Position numbers and translations under genes: made by a program. The notes beneath the pieces were generated by a model, which searched no databases, was not told the origin of the DNA, and saw only the letters and a program-made list of their open reading frames with translations. A stretch of 56,796 nucleotides of DNA from Brevinematales bacterium (GTDB taxonomy: Bacteria; Spirochaetota; Brevinematia; Brevinematales; Thermospiraceae), in contig JABLXN010000010.1 in assembly GCA_013177995.1 (NCBI GenBank), forward strand, positions 1 to 56,796. The letters are read 5' to 3'. Numbering within the stretch: the stretch's first letter is position 1; each line of letters begins with the position of its first letter. Below are positions 16,973-25,216 of the stretch, piece by piece.

Positions 16973-17588
16973 CAAGCATTCCTCCAGAGAATATGATTCT
17001 CACCGCCTCTTCCCAGCCGAGATTGGTTTTTTGTATATTGGGTTCTTCGACAAGGAGAAGATAACCAGTGGTGGGGAAAGGGGCGGTAGGGATATAGACC
17101 ACAAAGAGGTCTGTCTTTTGAAGATTTTCAGGGAGGATATCTTTTTTCAATTTTCCCATCAAAAATCCCAAACTCTTGGTTCTATCTCCGGGGAAATCCA
17201 CCAAAACAACGGTTTGAAAAAGCGGTTGATTTTCCTCATGGAAGACAAGACTTGCAATCTGCTTGATAGCCCCATAGAGGCTTCCAATGCCGGGGAAGTG
17301 TTCAAAGAAGTTTTCGATGGTACGTCGAAACCACCGACCCAAAAAGGTACGCAAAAGCACACTCAAAAGAAGAAGAAAGACAAAAAGACCAAGAAGGGTG
17401 AAAAGTTCTAAAAGCCACACATTGACACGGAAAAAATTCTGAAGCTGAAAAAGAGAAACAAGAGTCTCCATCCACTTGTGGATGGCCAAAAAGATCCATT
17501 TGAGCAGAAAAAATACCCCAAGCAATGGGATAACCAAAAGAAGCCCTTCTAAGAAACGATTCCGAATGAAAAGAAGAATGCGTTTCAT
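16953..17588 (-). CDS. DUF502 membrane protein, copy 1
   Basis: 211 aa. Two transmembrane helices near residues 12-32 and 55-78, then the family core (FPGIGSLYGAIKQIASLVF, VVLVDFPGDRTKSLGFLMGK, FVVYIPTAPFPTTGYLLLVEE). The adjacent gene is a same-length paralogue, so the pair arose by tandem duplication and may form a heteromeric membrane complex. Function of the family is unknown. It overlaps its neighbour by 4 bp. Confidence 0.85.
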   Translation of the reverse strand: MKRILLFIRNRFLEGLLLVIPLLGVFFLLKWIFLAIHKWMETLVSLFQLQNFFRVNVWLLELFTLLGLFVFLLLLSVLLRTFLGRWFRRTIENFFEHFPGIGSLYGAIKQIASLVFHEENQPLFQTVVLVDFPGDRTKSLGFLMGKLKKDILPENLQKTDLFVVYIPTAPFPTTGYLLLVEEPNIQKTNLGWEEAVRIIFSGGMLDADRKD

Positions 17589-18220
17589 GGTTTTCTCCTC
17601 AGATCTTTGAGAACCCCAAACGACACGAGAAAAGCCGATGCCTGGTCAAGAGAGGTGTGGAGTTTTATAGCGTCTTTCTCCTCCACTAACATCAAAAAGC
17701 CGGAGGAGATATTGGGGACACCGGGGACAAAAACCTTCAGCCAGGTTTTGCCTGAGGGATCGATGGAGGTACTTTTTCCCATGACAAACCCCATGGAATA
17801 GGCCCTGTCATGAAACGCCTTCACAAGCACAACTTCCCCTGTTCCTTTGGCTTCTTGTGGTTTTTCTTTGAAGAGAAAGGAGAGGAGTTGTTTTATTGCC
17901 CTGTAGAGAATATTGACACCTGGAAGGGTATCCATGAGAGTATCCACGAGGGAATGGATCCAGCGACCCAAAATTCCCTGGAGGATAATCCCCACCACAA
18001 GGATCACCACTAACATCAGAATAAAGCTTCCCAGTGAGAGAAGAAACTCTTGCCAGGGAGTCTGGGGAGAGAAAAAGAGGGAGAGAATATCAAGGGCGCG
18101 AAGGATATTGCGAACATATCCAAAAAGCCAAACCATCACCCAGAGCGTGAGACCCACAGGCAAGAGAAAACCAATAGCCTGAAGGATACTTTTGACAAAC
18201 CATGAGAATACCCTTTTCAT
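17585..18220 (-). CDS. DUF502 membrane protein, copy 2
   Basis: 211 aa, same length and architecture as the gene downstream: transmembrane helices near 10-35 and 55-85, then LPGVNILYRAIKQLLSFLF, VVLVKAFHDRAYSMGFVMG and VFVPGVPNISSGFLMLVEE. The two copies share the family motifs but have clearly diverged, so the duplication is old. Between the PBP and its twin, overlapping both by 4 bp; translational coupling suggests matched production. Confidence 0.85.
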   Translation of the reverse strand: MKRVFSWFVKSILQAIGFLLPVGLTLWVMVWLFGYVRNILRALDILSLFFSPQTPWQEFLLSLGSFILMLVVILVVGIILQGILGRWIHSLVDTLMDTLPGVNILYRAIKQLLSFLFKEKPQEAKGTGEVVLVKAFHDRAYSMGFVMGKSTSIDPSGKTWLKVFVPGVPNISSGFLMLVEEKDAIKLHTSLDQASAFLVSFGVLKDLRRKP

Positions 18221-19785
18221 GGTTTTCCTCCAAAATAGTCAGTTTGGATGATCATTCTTCTCACAATACGAGAAAAGATGGGAGCAGCAATTTCACCACC
18301 GGTATGTTTTGGGCCGTGAATTCTATTGACGGCGACTACCATGAGGTATTCTGGTTTCTCAGCCGGAAAAACCCCCATAAAAAGGGCACTGAAGAAATTG
18401 GGATAATATCCCTGGCCGTTTTCTTTGGCAATTTGTCCTGTTCCTGTTTTGCCAGCGATGGTAAGCCCCTCTATACGGGCAGAGAGGGCTGTTCCATTTT
18501 CTCCGACGACCTTTTCCATCATATGGAGGATAGTTTCACAGGCCGTAGAATCTAAGACCTGGTGTCTTTCTTTTTCCTTGCCTTCATAAACCAGAGTGGG
18601 CGATTCATACCATCCATGATCGGCAAGCGTCCCCAATGCCAAGGCTAACTGAAGGGTGGAAACACCAATCTCCTGTCCAATAGAGGTCATGTATTTTGAG
18701 AGGCCGGACCATTCCGAAAGAGAACGGAGAATGCCTTTGGCTTTTCCAGGGAGAGGAATAGCAGGAGTTTTTCCAAAACCAAGGTTCGTAAGAGTATGGT
18801 ACCATCGCGTAGCCGTGAAACGGTCAGCGACCTGGACCATACCTACATTGCAGGATTTCTGAATGATCTCTGCCAGGCGAAGGTTGCCATGAGCAAAGCC
18901 ATCCTTGATTTTTGTCTGGTATATCTCTATACTTCCCCCACAGAAAAAACTCTCATCCTGTCTGACTAACTTCTCCTGAAGGGCAAAGGTGGAGGCAAAG
19001 ACCTTCATCACAGATCCTGGTTCATAAGCGACAGAGAGAGCATAATTGATAGAATTCCTCTCACTAATGGTAGTATACACATTGGGGTCGTAGCTTGGCC
19101 AGTCCACCATGGCAAGAATCTCCCGATTGGAGATTTTCATGACAATTACGCTTCCATATTCAGCGGAAGCTTCAGTGATACCCCTGATGAGCTCTTCGAG
19201 GGCAATTCGGGAGACAAGGGGATCAAGGGTGGTATAGAGATTCTCTCCTTTTTTGAGCCTTTCATCAAAGAAGAACTCAAGACCGGCGAGTCCTTCATTG
19301 TCAATATTGACATAACCAACAACTTTCGCTGTTTCCAAAAAGCCATAATACCGGCTGTTTTTTTTCAAAAATCCCCAGCTATCCGATGGCCATTTGCCGG
19401 GGTAGTTGGTGAGAATGGTTTCGAGTCGGTTTTTTTGCGAATAGGGGAGACGGCGCTTGAGATAGACAAAGTCTTTGGTACTTTCAAGAACACTCATGTC
19501 CTGAAGAGAAAAGACCTTTCCTTCCATTCCCACAAGATGAGTGATAAGCCACTGTCTTGTTTCTTCTGAAAGTCGTGCAGGTCTTATATAGAAATCATAG
19601 TACTCCACATTGAGAGTGAGAGCGTTGGTGTATCTATCGTAGATAATTCCTCGTTGGGTAAAGGTCCCTTCTGTTCCTGAAGTTTTGACTTCTGGCCAGA
19701 GAACGAGGGTCATGATTCGATAAAAGAGAAGCACAAAGGCTAAGAGAAAACCTAGAATAACGAGCGTTGCCCGTTTATTGACCAT
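18217..19785 (-). CDS. ftsI: Class B penicillin-binding protein (FtsI/PBP2-like)
   Basis: 522 aa. One N-terminal membrane anchor (residues about 8-30), a dimerisation domain with QRGIIYDRYTNALT, then the transpeptidase domain. Active-site motifs are S258-VMK, S311-CN and K446-TG. The C-terminus VNRIHGPKHTGGEIAAPIFS is FtsI-like. Shorter than typical FtsI because no PASTA domains follow. Cross-links peptidoglycan in the periplasm, probably for division. Start ATG with gaggggaa upstream. It heads the minus-strand operon; whether it is FtsI or a second class B PBP cannot be settled here. Confidence 0.85.
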   Translation of the reverse strand: MVNKRATLVILGFLLAFVLLFYRIMTLVLWPEVKTSGTEGTFTQRGIIYDRYTNALTLNVEYYDFYIRPARLSEETRQWLITHLVGMEGKVFSLQDMSVLESTKDFVYLKRRLPYSQKNRLETILTNYPGKWPSDSWGFLKKNSRYYGFLETAKVVGYVNIDNEGLAGLEFFFDERLKKGENLYTTLDPLVSRIALEELIRGITEASAEYGSVIVMKISNREILAMVDWPSYDPNVYTTISERNSINYALSVAYEPGSVMKVFASTFALQEKLVRQDESFFCGGSIEIYQTKIKDGFAHGNLRLAEIIQKSCNVGMVQVADRFTATRWYHTLTNLGFGKTPAIPLPGKAKGILRSLSEWSGLSKYMTSIGQEIGVSTLQLALALGTLADHGWYESPTLVYEGKEKERHQVLDSTACETILHMMEKVVGENGTALSARIEGLTIAGKTGTGQIAKENGQGYYPNFFSALFMGVFPAEKPEYLMVVAVNRIHGPKHTGGEIAAPIFSRIVRRMIIQTDYFGGKP

Positions 19786-19840
19786 ATGTTCCCCTCTTCT
19801 TTTGTATTAGTATACCAAAAAAGGGTAAAAAAAGCCAGTT

Positions 19841-20043
19841 TTGAGACCTTTGCACATTCGTGCAGAGGTCTCAAAAAAGGAATAAAAACAAAATAGAGTA
19901 TAAAAAATATTCTTTGTAGTAATAAATACCTCCATTTTTTTTGAATAAAAAAGACAAATAAGCCCTTCTGAACAGAAAAAGCGGGGAAGAGGGGCGTAGC
20001 CCCTGACCCAGATCGGGGAAGAAAACACCGTCGCAAGGGGTTA
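19841..20043 (+). repeat. 204-bp MITE-like repeat, copy B
   Basis: Begins with ttgagacctttgcac-ATTC-gtgcagaggtctcaa (19841-19874), continues through an AT-rich middle with aaaaagcgggg, the GC hairpin aggggcgtagcccct near 19990-20005, and ends gaaaacaccgtcgcaagggg. The right end is degenerate relative to copy A. It fills the gap between the divergent PBP and WecG-like genes; the rest of that 334-bp gap holds only the promoter below. Confidence 0.8.
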
Positions 20044-20056
20044 TTGTCCCATTTCC

Positions 20057-20085
20057 TTGCTAAAAATTCGTTTTTTCTTTACAAT
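20057..20085 (+). promoter_or_regulatory. Sigma-70 promoter of the glycogen-type operon
   Basis: TTGCTA at 20057-20062, 17-bp spacer, TACAAT at 20080-20085. It sits just outside repeat copy B and 34 bp before the first ATG. Confidence 0.75.
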
Positions 20086-20119
20086 ACCACAAGAAAGAAA
20101 AGGAAAGAAAGGAGAAATC

Positions 20120-20857
20120 ATGCTTCCTGTTTCCATACCGTTTTTGACGGCCAGGGTTTCCCTTTTTGGACGGGATGATCTGAGAGAATACCTTGTGCAG
20201 ACGATTTATGAAAAAAACAGGTTCCGTATTTTGATTCTTGATGAGAAGAAACTCTTTGCTTCCTTTTTCAGTCGTGAGATGCGTCGGATTATCCAGCAGA
20301 CGGAAGTGGTGCTTTGTGGCTCGAATGTGATTGCATGGAGTATACGGCTTCTCACGGGTCGGCATGTAGAGGTTTTTTATCCCATCACTATTCTTCTTGA
20401 TATCCTGCGTATTGCTGATGAGATGCAATACTCCTGTTATCTTTTGGGTGGAAGCAAAAAGGTGGCCAATGAGGCCAGCAAAAGGATTCGTCGTTCTTTT
20501 CCCAATGTGCGGCTTTTGGGGTATTATACCAATGAACTTTCGGAGAAACAGTGGCTTGATGTGCTGATTTCTATCAGAAAATCCTGTCCACAGATCTTTA
20601 TTGTGAGTTTTCCTGATAGTGTGTATCAGGAACGCTGGATTACCAAGAATTTTTCGTATTTTTCTCAATCGATTATTTTGGGGATTGATACTTCCTTGGA
20701 TGTGTTTGCTGGGCATCGGAAGATGGGAGTCGTCTGGGATGAAAAAAAGGGATGGCGAACGGTGGGGTTTTCGTTTCGGCCACTCACATGGTTTCGTCAA
20801 ATGATCATCATTATGGCGGCTATAACCAAAAAAATCTTTCAACGTGAGGAAGCGTGA
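20120..20857 (+). CDS. WecG/TagA/CpsF-family glycosyltransferase (GT26), divergent
   Basis: 245 aa from ATG 20120, chosen for aaaggag 6 nt upstream; the frame is open upstream but without a site. Family features: VLCGSNVIAWSIRLLTG near residue 75, YSCYLLGGSKKVANEASKRIRRSFPNV near 115, and the PxxQExW-type block SVYQERWITKNF near 180. The usual GxPkQE and glutamate-tryptophan tail are partly lost (SFPDSVYQERW, VWDEKKGWR). Normally transfers N-acetylmannosamine-type sugars to a lipid-linked acceptor. Its stop overlaps the next ATG (TGATG). Confidence 0.75.
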   Translation: MLPVSIPFLTARVSLFGRDDLREYLVQTIYEKNRFRILILDEKKLFASFFSREMRRIIQQTEVVLCGSNVIAWSIRLLTGRHVEVFYPITILLDILRIADEMQYSCYLLGGSKKVANEASKRIRRSFPNVRLLGYYTNELSEKQWLDVLISIRKSCPQIFIVSFPDSVYQERWITKNFSYFSQSIILGIDTSLDVFAGHRKMGVVWDEKKGWRTVGFSFRPLTWFRQMIIIMAAITKKIFQREEA

Positions 20858-21999
20858 TGGGTGAAGAACGCTTTTGCGATATTGCCCTTATCATAGGAAA
20901 ACAGGATAAAAACCTGCTCTCGCTTGATGTCTATACTCATCATTATCTTTTGCCTTTTACGCCGCGTTTGAGGACGATTGATTTTGTGGTTTCTTCTCTT
21001 GTGTATGCCAGTGTCAATCCACTTCTTGTGCTTACCCCGGAGGATACCGATATTCTACATGATTATCTTGTGAAGGGGTGGCCCGATAGTGAGATATATG
21101 TTTTTGACAAGCAAAAAGTTGAGATGGAGTTTCTGCCATTTCTGGAGACATTGCATGCCGATCATTCCCTGAAAACCATTGGGATTTTCTATGGGCATTT
21201 TCCAAACTGGTTTTTCCCTCCTGTCAAGCGGAATCTTCCAAGTTATGCTGTCCTCCAGTATGAGACACCCAAGGAACAGGTGCCTGTGGGGGTGATTCTT
21301 CCTTTCAGGGCGTTTGAGGACGGGATTCGGGCTACTTCGCAGGCCAACATGTATGATTTTTTGGAAAGTCTTATCGCCAACCTTTCTCAGGAGAAACGCA
21401 TGCAGAGGGTGAGCCTGAAGGGGTATTTCCGTCCGCATTATACCCTTGAGGAGTATTATCAGATTCATATGGACCTTCTGGATGATTATTATTTTTTGGA
21501 CCATCTGAATTCTCTTGTGCCGGTGAGGCCGTTTACTGTGCCGAATGTGGTTTCACGAACCTATCGTTCCTCTCATGTGATCAATTCGATTGTGGGAGAG
21601 AATGTCCATATCTACGGGAGAGTGGAAAACTCCGTGATATTCTCCAATGTTATTATAGACAAGAAGGCTGTCATCAAGAATTCTGTCATCCTGCCCGGGA
21701 ATCATATTGGGAGTGAAGCCCACATTGAGCATGCGATTATCGATGAGTTTTCTATGGAGAATACTGTCCCAAATATTGGGGCAAAATCTCGTATTGGAAG
21801 TTTATCGGCTGTTCGGTCCAATGAAAGGTTTCCCCAGTTGTCGAGTGGCCTTACGCTCATAGGAAAGGATATTATCCTGCCGGAAAAGAGTATTATTGGA
21901 GGCAATTGTTATATTGAGAGTTTTGTTCCCCAGAATGTTTTGAAAAGGTACCATGTTCTCAGAGATGGGGAAAGCCTGTTACATGATGAGGAAGCATAA
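20857..21999 (+). CDS. glgD: GlgD-like ADP-glucose pyrophosphorylase subunit
   Basis: 380 aa. The N-terminal nucleotidyltransferase fold keeps LPFTPRLRTIDFVVSSLVYA but lacks the GGxGxRL nucleotide loop of active GlgC. The C-terminal third is a left-handed beta-helix of hexapeptide repeats (INSIVGENVHIYGRVENSVIFSNVIIDKKAVIKNSVILPGN, here in part). This pattern is typical of GlgD, a regulatory partner of GlgC. No GlgC lies in the window. The operon with GlgA supports a glycogen role. Start ATG 20857 overlapping the previous stop. Confidence 0.75.
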   Translation: MGEERFCDIALIIGKQDKNLLSLDVYTHHYLLPFTPRLRTIDFVVSSLVYASVNPLLVLTPEDTDILHDYLVKGWPDSEIYVFDKQKVEMEFLPFLETLHADHSLKTIGIFYGHFPNWFFPPVKRNLPSYAVLQYETPKEQVPVGVILPFRAFEDGIRATSQANMYDFLESLIANLSQEKRMQRVSLKGYFRPHYTLEEYYQIHMDLLDDYYFLDHLNSLVPVRPFTVPNVVSRTYRSSHVINSIVGENVHIYGRVENSVIFSNVIIDKKAVIKNSVILPGNHIGSEAHIEHAIIDEFSMENTVPNIGAKSRIGSLSAVRSNERFPQLSSGLTLIGKDIILPEKSIIGGNCYIESFVPQNVLKRYHVLRDGESLLHDEEA

Positions 22000-22065
22000 A
22001 GTTTTCCCAAGAAAGGTACCGATATATAAATGAAATACAAATAATCCCCGGAGAGGAGGGTAACT

Positions 22066-23541
22066 ATGCCAAATTCAAAGCCCCAGGTACTTCTTGTGGC
22101 AACAGAGGTATCTCCGTTAGCCAAGGTAGGGGGATTGGCGGATGTGGTGGGAGCACTGGCCAAGGAATGTCACAACTCAGGTAAGGTCAAGGTAAGTGTG
22201 GCCCTTCCCCGGTACAATGAAGTGGACAAGTTTCTTGCTTCAGAACAGATCAAGGTCAAGAGACGAGAGGAGTTTCCTGTTACCATCGGGACCCAGTCGA
22301 TGGTGGGTGCCATTGAACATGTGGTGTATCATGATATAGATATTTATCTTGTGGATCAGCCGCATTATTTCAAGCGTAATGGTATTTATTTTGATGAGAC
22401 ATACAAAATTGACTATGCGGATAACCTTGAGAGAATGGCATTTTTCACCCGTTTTGTCTTTGAGGCGCTGAAGGTGCTGGATCTCAAGGTAGATATTATT
22501 CATGCTCATGACTGGCAGTGTGGGCTTTTCCCCTTCTATCTCAAGAGTATTTACAAAATGGACGGGTTTTTCAAAAATACGAAAAGTGTTTTTACTATTC
22601 ATAACCTTTCCTATCAGGGTATCTTCTCTGTGGAGCAGTACGGGATTCTTGGTGTGGACTGGAAATATTTTACCATCAATGGGCTTGAGTTCTATGGGCA
22701 TATCAATCTCTTGAAAGCGGGAATCAATTTTGCGGATATGATTACGGTGGTGAGTGAGACGTATGCAAAGGAGATTCAGTCGCCAGAATTCGGGAATGGC
22801 CTTGAGGGGATCATCAGGGAAAAGGCAGCTGCAGGCCAGATTGTAGGGATTATGAACGGGGTCGATTATGAGGAATGGGATCCAGAAAAGGATATCTACC
22901 TCCCTGTGCACTATAATGCTAAAACCTTGGATCAGAAAAAGGCTTTTAAGATAGCGTATCTCAAGGAGAAGGGGATTGCCGATCCTGATCCTTCAAAGCC
23001 ACTTCTTGGGATGGTGTCAAGGCTTGTTGATCAGAAGGGGCTGGACATTTTGCTTGAGATTATTCCCCGCTTGATGGAACAGGGGGTGTATCTTACTATT
23101 CTCGGTCAGGGGAAAGAGGAGTACGAGGTGAAACTGAGGGATTTTGCCCGCCATTATGCTCCTTCTTTTATCCTGTCTATTGCCTTTGATATTGCAGAGT
23201 CACACAAGATTATGGCGGCTTCGGATATGCTATTGGTTCCCTCTCGATTTGAACCGGCGGGACTGACGCAACTGTATGCGATGGCTTATGGGACGATTCC
23301 TGTTGTTCGTAGAACAGGGGGGCTTGCGGATTCAGTGAAACACGGGGTCACGGGTTTTGTGTTTGAGCCTTATACACCGGAGGCCCTTTTGAGTATGGTT
23401 TCTCAGGCTATTATCACCTACAAACAAAACCCCGCTCAGTGGGAAAAGCTTATGAAAAATGCGATGAAAGAGGATTTTTCCTGGAAGCAGAGTGCGCAAA
23501 AGTATATTGAGATTTATAAACGACTATTGCAGGAGCGATGA
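22066..23541 (+). CDS. glgA: Glycogen synthase
   Basis: 491 aa, the usual GlgA length. GT5 family: the ADP-glucose loop KVGGLADVVGAL starts at residue 20, HAHDWQCGLFPFYLK lies near 145, and LVDQKGLDILLEI near 320. The donor-site block SRFEPAGLTQLYAMAYGTIPVVR near 405 and TGGLADSV near 420 are intact. Elongates alpha-1,4-glucan from ADP-glucose in the cytoplasm. gagaggaggg lies 8 nt before ATG. The next gene overlaps its stop by 4 bp. Confidence 0.95.
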   Translation: MPNSKPQVLLVATEVSPLAKVGGLADVVGALAKECHNSGKVKVSVALPRYNEVDKFLASEQIKVKRREEFPVTIGTQSMVGAIEHVVYHDIDIYLVDQPHYFKRNGIYFDETYKIDYADNLERMAFFTRFVFEALKVLDLKVDIIHAHDWQCGLFPFYLKSIYKMDGFFKNTKSVFTIHNLSYQGIFSVEQYGILGVDWKYFTINGLEFYGHINLLKAGINFADMITVVSETYAKEIQSPEFGNGLEGIIREKAAAGQIVGIMNGVDYEEWDPEKDIYLPVHYNAKTLDQKKAFKIAYLKEKGIADPDPSKPLLGMVSRLVDQKGLDILLEIIPRLMEQGVYLTILGQGKEEYEVKLRDFARHYAPSFILSIAFDIAESHKIMAASDMLLVPSRFEPAGLTQLYAMAYGTIPVVRRTGGLADSVKHGVTGFVFEPYTPEALLSMVSQAIITYKQNPAQWEKLMKNAMKEDFSWKQSAQKYIEIYKRLLQER

Positions 23542-24491
23542 GGCATTTTCTTTTGATTTACTATGCCATAGCGGTGTTCTCCGGGGTGGTGGGAATAGCT
23601 CTTGTGGTACTGATGTTTTTCCAGAATCTTCGTAAGCTTGCTCTTGTCTATGGGGTTTTTGTTGGGGCTTTCTCCCTTCTTCTTGTGAATATTCTGCTGC
23701 AGTATTATAGCTATTTTATCTTAGGAGAGGTGGAAACACCACAGAAGTTGTGGTGGATGACACTTCTTATCTTTGTGTCCAAGAGTCTTTTTTTCCTGGG
23801 TTTTGGACTGGTTATGGTTTTTCTTTTTTCAGGCAAATGGTGGGTATACGTTATCAGTGGAGTGGAGTTTTTCTCTGCTGCTCTTGGGATTGTGGGAGGG
23901 ATGATGTTTGCTTTCTTAGGTTTTTCCGATGAAAGGCTTAGGCTTCTTTTGTTTTTTGATCAGTGGGGATGGGGAACGCTTATGGTGGTGTTTCTTGCCT
24001 CTACAATTTTTTTTCTCTGGTTTCGAACGCTCTCTGATATGCCGACGCTTCTTTCTCGCGTTATCCGTATTCTTCTTGGACTTACCATTGTTTTTCTCCC
24101 TCTTTTTGCGGTCGATAATCTCTGGGAACTCTTTCAGGTCAAACTCGGGATATTGCCGAGGTGTTTTAATTTCAGTCCGTTGTATTATACGCTGTGGAAT
24201 TTTTTGACGTTTGGGTATATGGTGAGGTTCTTGGCGGAGAAGAGTTTCTGGCTTTCTACTTTGGTGAGGCCTATTCCTGTACGAATAGGAGAGATAAGAT
24301 TTTCTCAGAGGGAACGGGAGATTATAGGGCTTCTGATCCAGGGGGATGATAATTCGACCATTGCGTCGAAACTGTATATTACCGAACATACGGTTCGCAA
24401 TTATATTTCTAAACTCTATGAAAAAACGGGCACTTCAAATCGGGTGCAGTTGGTGCAGAAATTGATGAGTCTCGTAGAGGAACAGGAGTAG
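23538..24491 (+). CDS. Membrane-bound LuxR-type regulator
   Basis: 317 aa. About seven hydrophobic helices in residues 1-225, then a LuxR/GerE helix-turn-helix at about 252-310: FSQREREIIGLLIQGDDNSTIASKL followed by YITEHTVRNYISKLYEKTG. No receiver domain. A polytopic sensor joined to a DNA-binding tail suggests direct control of transcription from the membrane. It overlaps glgA by 4 bp, so it may sense envelope or nutrient state and control this operon; target genes are inference. Confidence 0.8.
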   Translation: MRHFLLIYYAIAVFSGVVGIALVVLMFFQNLRKLALVYGVFVGAFSLLLVNILLQYYSYFILGEVETPQKLWWMTLLIFVSKSLFFLGFGLVMVFLFSGKWWVYVISGVEFFSAALGIVGGMMFAFLGFSDERLRLLLFFDQWGWGTLMVVFLASTIFFLWFRTLSDMPTLLSRVIRILLGLTIVFLPLFAVDNLWELFQVKLGILPRCFNFSPLYYTLWNFLTFGYMVRFLAEKSFWLSTLVRPIPVRIGEIRFSQREREIIGLLIQGDDNSTIASKLYITEHTVRNYISKLYEKTGTSNRVQLVQKLMSLVEEQE

Positions 24492-24536
24492 ACTGAAAGA
24501 AAGATGAGGGGTTTCTTTGTGAATTTGTGGGGAAAC

Positions 24537-24565
24537 TTGACAAGGGAGTGGTTTTGCCTTATAAT
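24537..24565 (+). promoter_or_regulatory. Perfect sigma-70 promoter of the tRNA/tig operon
   Basis: TTGACA at 24537-24542, 17-bp spacer and TATAAT at 24560-24565, 27 bp before the first tRNA. Both hexamers and the spacing are consensus, as expected for stable RNA. Confidence 0.9.
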
Positions 24566-24591
24566 ATACACTCACAATGAATGACGGAGTA

Positions 24592-24666
24592 CGGGGCGTA
24601 GCGCAGCTCGGTTAGCGCACCTGCCTTGGGAGCAGGGGGTCGGTAGTTCAAATCTACTCGCCCCGA
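24592..24666 (+). tRNA. tRNA-Pro (TGG)
   Basis: 75 nt. The acceptor cggggcg pairs with cgccccg, discriminator A, and the anticodon loop is ctTGGga. First of seven consecutive tRNA genes; CCA not encoded. Confidence 0.95.
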
Positions 24667-24671
24667 AGAAG

Positions 24672-24745
24672 GCGCCTGTAGCTCAGCTGGATAGAGCAAC
24701 AGCCTTCTAAGCTGTGGGCCACAGGTTCGACTCCTGTCAGGCGCA
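24672..24745 (+). tRNA. tRNA-Arg (TCT)
   Basis: 74 nt. Acceptor gcgcctg/caggcgc, anticodon loop ctTCTaa between acagc and gctgt, T-loop ttcgact. Confidence 0.95.
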
Positions 24746-24751
24746 ACACGT

Positions 24752-24826
24752 GGTGGGTATAGCTCAACTGGTGAGAGCACCGGTCTGTGGAACCGGGGGC
24801 TGTGGGTTCAAGTCCCACTATCCACC
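24752..24826 (+). tRNA. tRNA-His (GTG)
   Basis: 75 nt, counting the extra G-1 at 24752 opposite C73, the hallmark of tRNA-His. Anticodon loop ctGTGga between ccggt and accgg. The acceptor has one G-U pair. Confidence 0.93.
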
Positions 24827-24841
24827 CAGAGAATACAGAAC

Positions 24842-24915
24842 GCGTCCGTAGCTCAGCTGGATAGAGCAGTGGACTTCGAATCCGAAGGCCGCAGGTTCGA
24901 GTCCTGCCGGGCGCG
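24842..24915 (+). tRNA. tRNA-Arg (TCG)
   Basis: 74 nt. Acceptor gcgtccg/cgggcgc, anticodon loop ctTCGaa, discriminator G. Confidence 0.94.
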
Positions 24916-24948
24916 CAGAAAGATATAGAAAATGAGATAGATCATAAA

Positions 24949-25021
<73 letters not shown>

Positions 25022-25027
25022 CAGGAT

Positions 25028-25109
25028 GCGAGTGTGGTGGAATTGGTAGACACGCCAGACTTAGGATCTGGTGCCGCAAGGCGTGAAGGTTCGAGTCCTT
25101 TCACTCGCA
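25028..25109 (+). tRNA. tRNA-Leu (TAG)
   Basis: 82 nt class II tRNA with a long variable arm. Acceptor gcgagtg/cactcgc, anticodon loop ctTAGga between ccaga and tctgg. Confidence 0.95.
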
Positions 25110-25119
25110 GGCGTCGTTT

Positions 25120-25192
25120 GCGGGAATAGCTCAGTTGGTAGAGCGCTACCTTGCCAAGGTAGATGTCGCGGGTTCGAGTCCCGTTTCCCGCT
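25120..25192 (+). tRNA. tRNA-Gly (GCC)
   Basis: 73 nt. Acceptor gcgggaa/ttcccgc, anticodon loop ttGCCaa between ctacc and ggtag. Its 3' end is only 24 bp before the trigger factor start codon. Confidence 0.95.
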
Positions 25193-25216
25193 ATTTTTTT
25201 TATACAGGGGTTTTGG

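Noticed and set aside
22240-22911. 223-codon open frame antisense to glgA
   Set aside because: Mirror of a strongly conserved gene; no start signal and no domain.
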